Position numbers and translations under genes: made by a program. A DNA stretch of 64,000 bases from Pseudomonas sp. R28(2017) (GTDB lineage Bacteria; Pseudomonadota; Gammaproteobacteria; Pseudomonadales; Pseudomonadaceae): assembly GCF_002112505.1 (NCBI RefSeq), contig NZ_NEHW01000002.1, positions 496,001-560,000 on the forward strand, read 5' to 3'. This document shows positions 46,932 through 55,001 of the stretch, piece by piece. Within the stretch, counting starts at the first letter, position 1, and each line of letters begins with the position of its first letter. The notes beneath the pieces are model-generated. The model ran no database searches and was not told the DNA's origin. It saw nothing but the letters and a program-made list of their open reading frames with translations.

Positions 46932-47831
46932 TCAGCACGCGGCGTCCGGGAAGCCGCCGCGCAGGTTCTGCCGCAGCCAGGCAATGAACCACAACGCGTC
47001 TTCGCCGGGCGCGGGTGTCGGGCTCAGCACCTGGTAGCTTTCCAGCGGCACCCCTTGTGCCACGCAGCGCACCAGGCTGCCTTCGGCCAGCTCTTCCGAC
47101 ACCAGCACTTCGGTGGCCAAGGCAATGCCGTGCCCCGCCTTGGCCAGGTTGAGCACGATGTCGTTGCTGACATGGGAGGTGTCGGCCTTGACGCATTGGC
47201 GCACGCCCTGGGCGGCGAACCAGCTGCTCCACCAGCCACCGCTGTCGACATGGATCAGCTTGCACCCCGGCAGGTCCGCCACCGCCAGCGTCAAGGGGAG
47301 CGTCGCCCTGAACGCGGGTGAACAGACGGCAAACACTTCAGGGCGAATCAGCACTTCATGTACACCCGACAACTCCCCCGGCAAGCCATAGGCGATGGCC
47401 AGGTCCGCCTGGCGGGCATCGACGCTGGTGAAGGTGGCGTTGGGTTCGATGGCGATCTTCAGCTCCGGGCGCAAGGCTTTCAGCGTCTCGATGCGCGGCG
47501 TCAGCCAGCGTGAGGCAAAGGCCGGCACGCACAGGATCCGCAGCCAGCGCTCGGGTGCCCGACGGCTGACCACCTGCCCGGCATGGGCCAGCATCTTCAA
47601 GGCTTCAGAGGCGCTCTGGTAGTAATAGGCACCCTCCTGGGTCAGGCTCACGCCCCGAGGTGAACGGTCGAGCAGGCGTACGCCCAGCCAGTCTTCGAGA
47701 ATCTTCACATGCCGGCCGATGGCAGGCTGGGTCACGTGCAAGGCCTGGGCGGCGGCGACGTAGCTGCCCAGGCGAGCGGCGGCCTCGAAGGCGCGTACGG
47801 CGTTCAAGGGGGGGAGCCGGTCGGGGGTCAT
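46932..47831 (-). CDS. LysR-family regulator, AmpR/GcvA type
   Basis: A 299-residue LysR protein of the GcvA/AmpR group: LPPLNAVRAFEAAARLGSYV and LHVTQPAIGRHVKILEDWLG (recognition TQPAIGRHVKILE). The ligand domain contains LTPRIETLKALRPELKIAIE and GIALATEVLVSEEL. ATG 47831 is favoured over upstream codons. It is divergent from the serine hydrolase gene across 120 bp, a layout like ampR-ampC, so it probably controls that gene. Confidence 0.9.
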   Translation of the reverse strand: MTPDRLPPLNAVRAFEAAARLGSYVAAAQALHVTQPAIGRHVKILEDWLGVRLLDRSPRGVSLTQEGAYYYQSASEALKMLAHAGQVVSRRAPERWLRILCVPAFASRWLTPRIETLKALRPELKIAIEPNATFTSVDARQADLAIAYGLPGELSGVHEVLIRPEVFAVCSPAFRATLPLTLAVADLPGCKLIHVDSGGWWSSWFAAQGVRQCVKADTSHVSNDIVLNLAKAGHGIALATEVLVSEELAEGSLVRCVAQGVPLESYQVLSPTPAPGEDALWFIAWLRQNLRGGFPDAAC

Positions 47832-47951
47832 GGGCAACCTGGAATCTGTTAGTTTTTTTAATAGTGGCTGCAAATTTATTGTGCTTTTCCGGTTCTGGCA
47901 ACTTGTCCAGACTCGCTTGGGCGTACTTCCCTACCTTGCGAGGAGCGGCCC

Positions 47952-49274
47952 ATGCCGGCATTACCCACAATAAGAACATCCCTGACCGCCTTGGCCATCG
48001 TGGCCACCCTGAGCGGCGTGGTTCACGCCGAAGACGGCAAAGGGCCGTGCGGCGTGCCGGGGCTCAAAACCTGCCCGCAGCCCTTTGACAAGGCGCTGCC
48101 TGCGGCCAAGGACATGCTCAGCTGGGACCAGGCCACCCGGGTGATCGGTTTCCGCAATACCTACCGCCTGTATGGCGGTGATGTGTTCAGCACGCGGGGC
48201 GCCAAGCCACTCCCGCTGCCCGCAGCCACCCACCCGCTGGCCGAGGTGCGCTACACCCTGGACGGCAAGCCACAAGGCATCGCCGACTATGAGCGCAACC
48301 AGAGCGTCACTGGCCTGCTGATCCTCAAGGACGGCAAGATCGCCTACGAGCACTATGCCCAGGGCAACACACCGCAGACCCTGTGGACTTCCCGCTCGGT
48401 GGCCAAGTCGGTGGTCAGCGTGTTGGTCGGGGTCGCGATCAAGCAGGGCAAGATCCATTCGGTGGACGACAAGATCACCCGCTACATCCCCGAGCTCGAA
48501 GGCACCGCCTGGCAGGACGTGACCCTGCATCAGTTGCTGCAGCACACCTCGGGCGTGGTCTGGGACGAGAACTACGCCTCGAAGGATTCCGACTTCTCCC
48601 ACATGACGCAATGCGAAGCGACGCCGGACCCGTACACCTGCGTGTTCAACCTGGTGAAGTCGGTGCAGCGCAAGCCTGGCGTGAAGCCCGGCGAAGTGTG
48701 GTCGTACAACACCGGCGGTGCCTGGCTGGTCGGCCGTGTACTGGAAAATGCCACCGGCCTGACCCTGGCCAAGAACCTCGAAGCGCAGGTCTGGAGCCGC
48801 TACGGCATGCAGCAGGACGGCGTCTGGCATGCACTGGTGCCGGGCAAGGTCGACATGGGCGGGCATGGTTTCAACGCCACGCTGCGGGACTGGGGCCGCT
48901 TCGGCCAGTTCGTGATGAGTGGCGGGCAGTTGCCGGGAGGCGAAAAGCTGCTGCCGGATGACTGGATCGCCCGCTCAACCCACTGGACCCAGGCCAAGGG
49001 CTCGGTGACGGCGGCGGCACCGAACGGGCAGTACGGCTACCAGTGGTGGTACAACGCACCGGCTGCGGATGCCAACCTTGAGCCGAAGAAAACGGCGACC
49101 AGCGACCAGACGTTCTGGGCACTGGGTATCTACGGCCAGACCATCGCGATCAACCCGGCCGAGAAGCTGGTGATGGTGCAGTGGTCGACCTGGAAAAACG
49201 CCGAAACACCGAGTTCCCTCTATGACGAGCAGGCGGTATTCGTGAACGCGGTATCCCAGGCCCTGCACCGATAG
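47952..49274 (+). CDS. Secreted serine hydrolase, class C beta-lactamase fold
   Basis: A 440-residue periplasmic hydrolase with a signal peptide (IRTSLTALAIVATLSGVVHA). The nucleophile is Ser149 in SRSVAKS, giving the SxxK motif; the Tyr is in WSYNTGGAWL (YxN), and the third motif region is near GQYGYQWWYN. The sequence is closer to 6-aminohexanoate-dimer hydrolase and esterase EstB than to true beta-lactamases, so its substrate could be an amide or ester. Regulator gene divergent. Confidence 0.9.
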   Translation: MPALPTIRTSLTALAIVATLSGVVHAEDGKGPCGVPGLKTCPQPFDKALPAAKDMLSWDQATRVIGFRNTYRLYGGDVFSTRGAKPLPLPAATHPLAEVRYTLDGKPQGIADYERNQSVTGLLILKDGKIAYEHYAQGNTPQTLWTSRSVAKSVVSVLVGVAIKQGKIHSVDDKITRYIPELEGTAWQDVTLHQLLQHTSGVVWDENYASKDSDFSHMTQCEATPDPYTCVFNLVKSVQRKPGVKPGEVWSYNTGGAWLVGRVLENATGLTLAKNLEAQVWSRYGMQQDGVWHALVPGKVDMGGHGFNATLRDWGRFGQFVMSGGQLPGGEKLLPDDWIARSTHWTQAKGSVTAAAPNGQYGYQWWYNAPAADANLEPKKTATSDQTFWALGIYGQTIAINPAEKLVMVQWSTWKNAETPSSLYDEQAVFVNAVSQALHR

Positions 49275-49340
49275 CAAATCGGACTGAACCCTCACGGCTG
49301 GCAGCAACCCAACCCAGTACATGCCAACGGGAGAGTGCTC

Positions 49341-49553
49341 ATGGAAATCGGAACGATCTGGATCATTGTCGCGGCCTTGGTCATCCTGCTGGAGATCTTC
49401 GCCATCTGGCACATCATCGGCAGCGAACGGCGCGCAGAGCGCAAGATGCTGTGGATCGTGTTCGTGGTCTATGCACCGTTCCCGGGGCTGCTGTTCTGGG
49501 CCTGGCGGGGGCCGCGGGCGGTGAAGGGCAGGGCGGTGCTGCAGGAAAAATGA
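49341..49553 (+). CDS. PLDc_N-type small membrane protein
   Basis: A 70-residue inner-membrane protein with two hydrophobic helices (IWIIVAALVILLEIFAIWHI and MLWIVFVVYAPFPGLLFWAW) joined by GSERRAERK. This matches the N-terminal membrane module of cardiolipin synthase-like proteins, found alone here. ATG 49341 with GGGAG upstream. Function unknown. Confidence 0.8.
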   Translation: MEIGTIWIIVAALVILLEIFAIWHIIGSERRAERKMLWIVFVVYAPFPGLLFWAWRGPRAVKGRAVLQEK

Positions 49554-49559
49554 CGGCGG

Positions 49560-49588
49560 CGGTATCAGGCGCATGGCGCCTGATACCG
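49560..49588. terminator. Bidirectional terminator hairpin
   Basis: CGGTATCAGGCGC (49560-49572) pairs with GCGCCTGATACCG (49576-49588), loop ATG; it lies between convergent genes, 6 bp after each stop. Confidence 0.9.
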
Positions 49589-49594
49589 GTGGCT

Positions 49595-49921
49595 TCAGTC
49601 GGGTGTGATGCCGATCTTGACGGCCGGGTCGAGGCCGCTGACCATCAGGCTGCCGGCAAAGCTGACCGTCTTCTCCACCTCCAGTGCCTTGAACTCGGCA
49701 CGGATGAGGGTACGCATCGACTTGCCGGCTTCTCGGCGTTTTTCATCAGCCGTACCTGGGGACAGGACCAGCTCACCGTGTAGCGTGGTTTCGACTTTGC
49801 CGACGGTCTTCCAGCCCATCTTTTCACGCAGGTGGGCACGCGCGACTGCGGCGTCACCTTCGTGTTCATTGTTCACAGGGCTGATGGTGTAGGCGAGTTG
49901 AAACGCGTAGGGCTTGCTCAT
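49595..49921 (-). CDS. Conserved hypothetical protein, 108 aa
   Basis: A soluble protein beginning MSKPYAFQLAYTISPVNNEH; further features are HLREKMGWKTVGKVETTLHG and a basic stretch ADEKRREAGKSMRTLIRAEF, then IGITPD at the end. The fold looks alpha/beta and without signal peptide. I recognise no family. ATG 49921 is chosen because an upstream frame (to 49984) is Arg/Pro-rich and unlikely. Confidence 0.7.
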   Translation of the reverse strand: MSKPYAFQLAYTISPVNNEHEGDAAVARAHLREKMGWKTVGKVETTLHGELVLSPGTADEKRREAGKSMRTLIRAEFKALEVEKTVSFAGSLMVSGLDPAVKIGITPD

Positions 49922-50111
49922 GGCTTTTCCTTTTTCTGAAGCGGCGCTGCGCCGCGGCTCTGGCCTCCGTGCCGGGAGCTGCAATCTAGCGAACTGCGCA
50001 GCGGAATCCTACATACGCGGTGTTGAACTTCTTTTCAGCAATAAAGAAATTTCCTACAGCAGCTTGACCTCTACCTAACTCGAGCCAACAGGCTGGGACG
50101 CTCATTCATAC

Positions 50112-50147
50112 GAAGGAGCGGGTTACCCGCGAATAGGCCGTCACAGG
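50112..50147. repeat. Single REP element before the acetyltransferase gene
   Basis: GAAGGAGCGGGTTACCCGCG and AATAGGCCGTCACAGG carry the REP core GCGGGTTACCCGC. A lone copy, in the + orientation opposite to most left arms. Confidence 0.75.
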
Positions 50148-50192
50148 TAAAACAAAAGCCTTAGAATGGCCTTTCCCCGAGCCCTCCGCGCC

Positions 50193-50687
50193 ATGTCGCC
50201 CATCGAACTGCTGCCCACCACCCCCGACCAGGCCGAACTGATCCGCAACCTCTATCAGTTCTACGCCTATGAGTCCTCCGACTGGGAGCAGGAGGATGTC
50301 GAGGTGAACGGCCGTTTCTACATCCACGAAGAGCACCTGCAGCGCTATTGGCAGTCCCCAGGCTGGAGCGCCAGCCTGGTGCTGGTGGACGGTTTCATCG
50401 CCGGCTTCGTGCTGGTCGAGCGCAGCGAGCTTCCCGGCATCGATGCGCTGGAACTGGCCGACCTGTTCATCCTCAAGCGCTACCGGCGCCAGGGTATCGG
50501 TCGCGCCGTGGCCAACCAGTTCCTCACAAGCCCCGATGACTGGCTGCTGCGTTGCTACGCCCTGGACCCGATCGCAGTGGCCTTCTGCACGGCGGTGGTG
50601 GGCGACCTGCAACGGCCCGCGCAACAGATCTTCCCCGACGACGAGCCGGACCTGCTCACCTATCAGGTGACCTCGGTACTCCATTGA
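50193..50687 (+). CDS. GNAT-family N-acetyltransferase
   Basis: A protein of about 164 residues with the GNAT acetyl-CoA site LADLFILKRYRRQGIGRAVA (motif A, RRQGIG) and motif B in RCYALDPIAVAF. The N-terminal half has the family pattern LIRNLYQFYAYESSDW. The start at ATG 50193 (MSPIELL) is more likely than ATG 50166. Substrate unknown. Confidence 0.85.
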   Translation: MSPIELLPTTPDQAELIRNLYQFYAYESSDWEQEDVEVNGRFYIHEEHLQRYWQSPGWSASLVLVDGFIAGFVLVERSELPGIDALELADLFILKRYRRQGIGRAVANQFLTSPDDWLLRCYALDPIAVAFCTAVVGDLQRPAQQIFPDDEPDLLTYQVTSVLH

Positions 50688-50826
50688 CCGCAGGTTGATG
50701 CAGCAAAATTATGTGACCTACTTCACAAAACTCACTCGCAAGGCATAATGCCAGCACTGCTTTACAAGACCCGGGCGCGCTGGCCCGGGGTTCCTTTCGT
50801 GCGCGTCGCAGGTTCAGGTAAATTTC

Positions 50827-52917
50827 ATGTCGCTAGTCGCAAGCCCCGACATCATGTACCGGCTGTTGATCCAGAGCGTGGTGGACTACGCCATCTACCT
50901 GCTCACCCCCGACGGTATTGTCGCCAACTGGAACCCCGGGGCCCAGCGGGCCAAAGGCTATCGCGCCGAGGAAATCGTCGGCCAGCATTACTCGCTGTTC
51001 TACAGCGAAACCGAGCGTGCCGCCGGCTTGCCCGAGCAGAACCTGGAGCAGGCCCGCAGCACCGGCCGATTCGAAGAGGTCGGTGCGCGCCTGCGCAAGG
51101 ACGGCACGGCCTTTCACGCCCATGTGGTAATCGAGGCGGTGCGTGACGACCACGGCCAGCTGGTCGGCTTCGCCAAGGTCACCCGCGACATTTCCGAACG
51201 CCGCCAGCAGGAACTTCAGCTGCTGCAGGCCAAGGAGCTGGCCGAGCAGTACAGCCAGGAAATGGCCAACCTGTCGCAGTTCCTCGACTCGGTGATCGCC
51301 AACATCCCCGCCAGCGTCATCGTCCAGGACCTGGAAAGCCAACGCATCCTGCTCGCCAACCAGCAGGCCGAGCGTTTGTTCGGTGGGCGTGGCAAACCGA
51401 TGATTGGCCACACCCCCGGTGAGTGCCTGGCACCGGCTGCGGCGGATTACCTGGAAAACCAGCTCAGCCGGGGCGCACGCAGCAGCAAAGGTTTTGCCGC
51501 CGAAACCCGGGTCGATACCGCCTGTGGCCCACGCACCCTGCGCAGCCGCGCATTGCTCAGCCAGCAATGCGAGGGCCAGGCGGATTACGTGCTGTTCGTG
51601 GCCGAAGACGCCACCGAAGAACTGGCCGCCCACGCGCAGATCCACCACATGGCCCACCACGACGCGCTCACCGGGCTGCCCAACCGCACCTTGTTCCACG
51701 AACGCCTCAAGCAGGCCCTTGTGCGCGGGCACGAAAGCGAAAAGCTCACCGCCGCGCTGTGCCTGGACCTGGACAACTTCAAGAACATCAACGACTCCCT
51801 CGGCCATGCCTTCGGTGACAAGCTGCTGCGCGCGCTCGGCAAGCGCTTGCGCCGCGAGCTGCGCGAGCACGACACCCTGGCCCGGCTGGGCGGTGACGAA
51901 TTCGCCGTGGTGCTGACCCACCTGGACAGCCGCGAAGCCGCCTGCAACACCGCCAGGCGCCTGATCGAGGCGATCTGCCCGCCGTTCCAGATCGAGGGCC
52001 ACCAGTTCTCGGTGGGCGTCAGCATCGGTATCGCCATCGCCCCCGAAGACAACGACCAGGCCGAACAATTGCTCGGTTATGCCGACATGGCCTTGTACGA
52101 GGCCAAGCGCAACGGCCGTAACCGTTACGAGTGCTTCCACCTCGAACTGGACGTCGCCGCCCGCCAGCGCCGCCTGGTGGAAACCGACCTGCGCACCGCC
52201 CTGCACCTGGGGCAGCTGCACCTGCACTACCAGCCGGTGGTGGATCAGCAGACCAGCAGCGTGACCGGCTACGAAGCGCTTCTGCGCTGGGAGCACCCGA
52301 CCCGGGGCATGGTCATGCCCATGGACTTCATCCCCATCGCCGAGGAAACCGGGCTGATCCACGAACTCGGCACCCGGGCGCTGAACCTGGCCTGCCAGGA
52401 GGCGGCCAGCTGGGGCACCGAGCAGACCGTGTCGGTGAACCTGTCGCCGGTGCAGTTCAAGAACGCCAACCTGGTGCACACGGTGACCCTGGCCCTGGCC
52501 GACTCGGGGCTGGCGCCGCAGCGCCTGGAGCTGGAGATCACCGAATCGGTACTGTTGGGCAACAGCGAGGAGAACGTGCGCACCTTGCGCGCGCTGAAGG
52601 ACCTGGGCGTGTCGATTTCGCTGGATGACTTCGGCACGGGTTATTCGTCGCTGGGGTATCTGCGCTCGTTCCCGTTCGACCGGATCAAGATCGACAAGTC
52701 GTTCGTGCACGACATGTGCGACAGCCGCGAGGCGATGTCGATCATCCGCGCGATTACCGAGTTGTCCAACAGCCTGATGATCAAGACCACGGCCGAAGGG
52801 GTGGAGTCGGAGGAGCAGATGCAGCGGCTGCGGGCGGAAGGGTGTTCGCACTTCCAGGGCTACCTGTATGGGCGGCCGGCGCCGGCCAGCGAGCGGTTGA
52901 AGCAGGTTTGTGTGTAG
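50827..52917 (+). CDS. PAS-PAS-GGDEF-EAL cyclic-di-GMP protein
   Basis: A 696-residue cytosolic protein: PAS 1 (about 5-130), PAS 2 (about 150-260), diguanylate cyclase with intact ARLGGDEFAVVL and an upstream I-site (RxxD five residues before GGDEF), and phosphodiesterase with YEALLRW, NLSPVQF, LEITES, DDFGTGYSSL and KIDKSFV. Both catalytic sets look intact, so it can in principle make and break c-di-GMP. The start of the frame is ATG 50827, 139 bp after the acetyltransferase gene. Confidence 0.93.
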   Translation: MSLVASPDIMYRLLIQSVVDYAIYLLTPDGIVANWNPGAQRAKGYRAEEIVGQHYSLFYSETERAAGLPEQNLEQARSTGRFEEVGARLRKDGTAFHAHVVIEAVRDDHGQLVGFAKVTRDISERRQQELQLLQAKELAEQYSQEMANLSQFLDSVIANIPASVIVQDLESQRILLANQQAERLFGGRGKPMIGHTPGECLAPAAADYLENQLSRGARSSKGFAAETRVDTACGPRTLRSRALLSQQCEGQADYVLFVAEDATEELAAHAQIHHMAHHDALTGLPNRTLFHERLKQALVRGHESEKLTAALCLDLDNFKNINDSLGHAFGDKLLRALGKRLRRELREHDTLARLGGDEFAVVLTHLDSREAACNTARRLIEAICPPFQIEGHQFSVGVSIGIAIAPEDNDQAEQLLGYADMALYEAKRNGRNRYECFHLELDVAARQRRLVETDLRTALHLGQLHLHYQPVVDQQTSSVTGYEALLRWEHPTRGMVMPMDFIPIAEETGLIHELGTRALNLACQEAASWGTEQTVSVNLSPVQFKNANLVHTVTLALADSGLAPQRLELEITESVLLGNSEENVRTLRALKDLGVSISLDDFGTGYSSLGYLRSFPFDRIKIDKSFVHDMCDSREAMSIIRAITELSNSLMIKTTAEGVESEEQMQRLRAEGCSHFQGYLYGRPAPASERLKQVCV

Positions 52918-52931
52918 TCGTTCGAGGGCCT

Positions 52932-53028
52932 TGGGGGCTGCTTTGCAGCCCTTCGCGGGCGCGCCCGCTCCTACAAGGGAACGCGAACCTCTGTGGGAGC
53001 GGGCGTGCCCGCGAAGGGGCCGCAACAG
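52932..53028. repeat. REP pair (inverted) between the GGDEF-EAL and reductase genes
   Basis: Left arm CTTCGCGGGCGCGCCCGCTC and right arm GTGGGAGCGGGCGTGCCCGC face each other; the left part also carries the small hairpin GGGCTGCTTTGCAGCCC. It lies between convergent genes. Confidence 0.9.
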
Positions 53029-53031
53029 GCC

Positions 53032-53856
53032 TCAGCTATTCCAGTCGGGGGCAAAGTCCGGGCTGACCACCCGCTGATCCTTCGGCAACCCGGCAATCAG
53101 CGCCCGGTCGGCATCATCCAGCCGCACCTCCAGCGCCGCCAGGTTGGCCAGCTGGTTCTCCCGGCTGCTGGCCTTGGGAATCACCGCCACGCCATCCTGG
53201 TCCAGCAACCACTTCAACGCCACCTGGCTCGGCAGCACACCATGCTTGCGTGCGATCTCGCGGATCACCGCCTGCTCCGCCGCACGGCCACGGGCCAGCG
53301 GGGTATAGGCGGTCAGCAGCAGGTCATGTTGGCGGGCGTAGTCGAGCAGCGGTTGCTGGCTGAGCAACACGTGGTATTCGACCTGGATCGCCGACAGCGG
53401 CGCCCCCAGCTCCTCGACCACCCGGCGCAGCAGGCCGAGCGGGAAGTTGGCCACGCCGATGCTGCGCGCCTTGCCTTCATCGCGCAGGGCCACCAGAGTT
53501 TCGATGCTGCGGGCCAGGTCCCAGTCCTTGCCGGGCCAGTGAATGTGGAACAGGTCGACCTGCTCGGTGCCCAGCGCGCGCAGGCTGTCTTCCAGCGACT
53601 GGCGCATGGCGTTTGGCGCCAGGCGGTCCCACCAGACCTTGGTGGTCAGGTGGATCTGCTCGCGGGGCACGTTGCTGTCGCGCAGGGCCTGGCCGACGGC
53701 AGCCTCGTTGTCGTAGGCGGTGGCCGTGTCGATGTGCCGGTAACCCAGCTCCAGCGCCTGGTGCACGGCACGGGTGCATTCGTCGCCGGTCATCGGCCAG
53801 GTGCCCAGGCCGATGCAGGGCAGGTCGAGGCCGTTGCGGGTGGTGAGCCGTTGCAT
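53032..53856 (-). CDS. Aldo/keto reductase (2,5-diketo-D-gluconate reductase-like)
   Basis: A 274-residue AKR of the DkgB type. Tetrad residues: Asp and Tyr in HIDTATAYDNEAAV, Lys in LTTKVWWDRL and His in LFHIHWPGKD. Late motifs AVIPKASSRENQ and GLPKDQRVVSPDFAPDW agree with methylglyoxal/diketogluconate reductases using NADPH. It is divergent from the EamA exporter gene across about 220 bp. Confidence 0.92.
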   Translation of the reverse strand: MQRLTTRNGLDLPCIGLGTWPMTGDECTRAVHQALELGYRHIDTATAYDNEAAVGQALRDSNVPREQIHLTTKVWWDRLAPNAMRQSLEDSLRALGTEQVDLFHIHWPGKDWDLARSIETLVALRDEGKARSIGVANFPLGLLRRVVEELGAPLSAIQVEYHVLLSQQPLLDYARQHDLLLTAYTPLARGRAAEQAVIREIARKHGVLPSQVALKWLLDQDGVAVIPKASSRENQLANLAALEVRLDDADRALIAGLPKDQRVVSPDFAPDWNS

Positions 53857-54080
53857 GAAAACTCCTTGTTCGAGATCGTGGGTCCATCATTGATGGTGCG
53901 CGCTTTGCGGGGCACGAACCATGCAGCCGGGGCGGAAAGTGGTCGATCAGCGAACGGAATGGCAAAGGTCCCCTGCAAAGCGTGGAAATGAACTTCCTCA
54001 AGTCGTCGTATCTCTTCTAGAATCCGTGCAGTCGCACCTTCCCTGGCGCAGCATGCAGCCGCGCCGCCGTCGAGAACGCC

Positions 54081-54959
54081 ATGAGTTCCAGCACACCGCT
54101 GTCCGGAGTCAACCAACCCCTGCGCGGCATCGCCCTGGTGGTGGTGGCGACGTTCCTGTTCGCCAGCCACGATGCCTTGTCCAAGTTCCTCGGTGGGCTG
54201 TACCCGATCGTCATGGTGGTGTGGGCCCGTTATGTGGTGCACACGCTGCTGATGGCCGGGATCTTCCTGCCCAAGTCGGGCCTCAATGTGCTGCGCACCC
54301 GGCGCCCGGTGCTGCAGACCCTGCGCGCGCTGAGCCTGCTGAGCACCAGCCTGCTGTTCACCACCGGCCTGCAGTACCTGCCGCTGGCCGAGGCGACCTC
54401 GGTCAACTTCCTTGCGCCGGTGCTGGTCACTGCGCTGTCGGCGCCCTTGCTCAAGGAGCGGGTGACAACCGGGCAGTGGGTGGCGGTGGTCCTGGGTTTC
54501 ATTGGCGTGCTGGTGGTGGTGCACCCCGGTGGCGCGATGTTCACCCCGGCCATCCTGTACCCGTTCGGTTCGGCGCTGGGCTTCTGCTTCTACCAGTTGC
54601 TCACGCGCATCCTGGCGGCTTACGACAGCCCGACCACCAGCAATTTCTACGCCGGGCTGTGCAATACCCTGGTGATGAGTGCGCTGGTGCCGTTTTTCTG
54701 GGAGGTGCCGCGCTGGGACCACGCGCTGCTGATGCTGGCCCTGGGCGGTTTCGGCATGAGCGCGCACCTGCTGCTGACTCAGGCCTTCCGCCACGCGGCG
54801 CCCGCGCTGCTGGCCCCGTTCAGCTACTGCCAGATCGTGTTCGCCGGGTTGCTGGGGCTGCTGATCTACCGCCAGGTGCCAGACAGCGCGAGCTTGCTGG
54901 GCATTGCCATCATCTGCCTGAGTGGCCTCGGGGCCGCTTGGATGCAGCGCAAGAAGTGA
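54081..54959 (+). CDS. EamA/DMT-family transporter
   Basis: A 292-residue inner-membrane protein with ten predicted helices in two EamA repeats: the first begins LRGIALVVVATFLFASHDAL, the second IL-YPFGSALGFCFYQLLTRI. SLLSTSLLFTTGLQYLPLAE and GFIGVLVVVHPGG are family landmarks. Members export amino acids or small metabolites. A strong terminator follows. Confidence 0.92.
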   Translation: MSSSTPLSGVNQPLRGIALVVVATFLFASHDALSKFLGGLYPIVMVVWARYVVHTLLMAGIFLPKSGLNVLRTRRPVLQTLRALSLLSTSLLFTTGLQYLPLAEATSVNFLAPVLVTALSAPLLKERVTTGQWVAVVLGFIGVLVVVHPGGAMFTPAILYPFGSALGFCFYQLLTRILAAYDSPTTSNFYAGLCNTLVMSALVPFFWEVPRWDHALLMLALGGFGMSAHLLLTQAFRHAAPALLAPFSYCQIVFAGLLGLLIYRQVPDSASLLGIAIICLSGLGAAWMQRKK

Positions 54960-54973
54960 TAGCTAACATTGTT

Positions 54974-54992
54974 GGGGCCGCACAGCGGCCCC
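54974..54992. terminator. Bidirectional terminator hairpin
   Basis: GGGGCCGC and GCGGCCCC pair around ACA, between convergent EamA and aldehyde dehydrogenase genes. Confidence 0.9.
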
Positions 54993-55001
54993 ATGGCCCT
55001 G

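Noticed and set aside
50833..53025. 730-codon - strand frame opposite the GGDEF-EAL gene
   Set aside because: It is a shadow frame: no domain, low-complexity Val/Gln/His composition, no ribosome site, and the + frame has all catalytic motifs.
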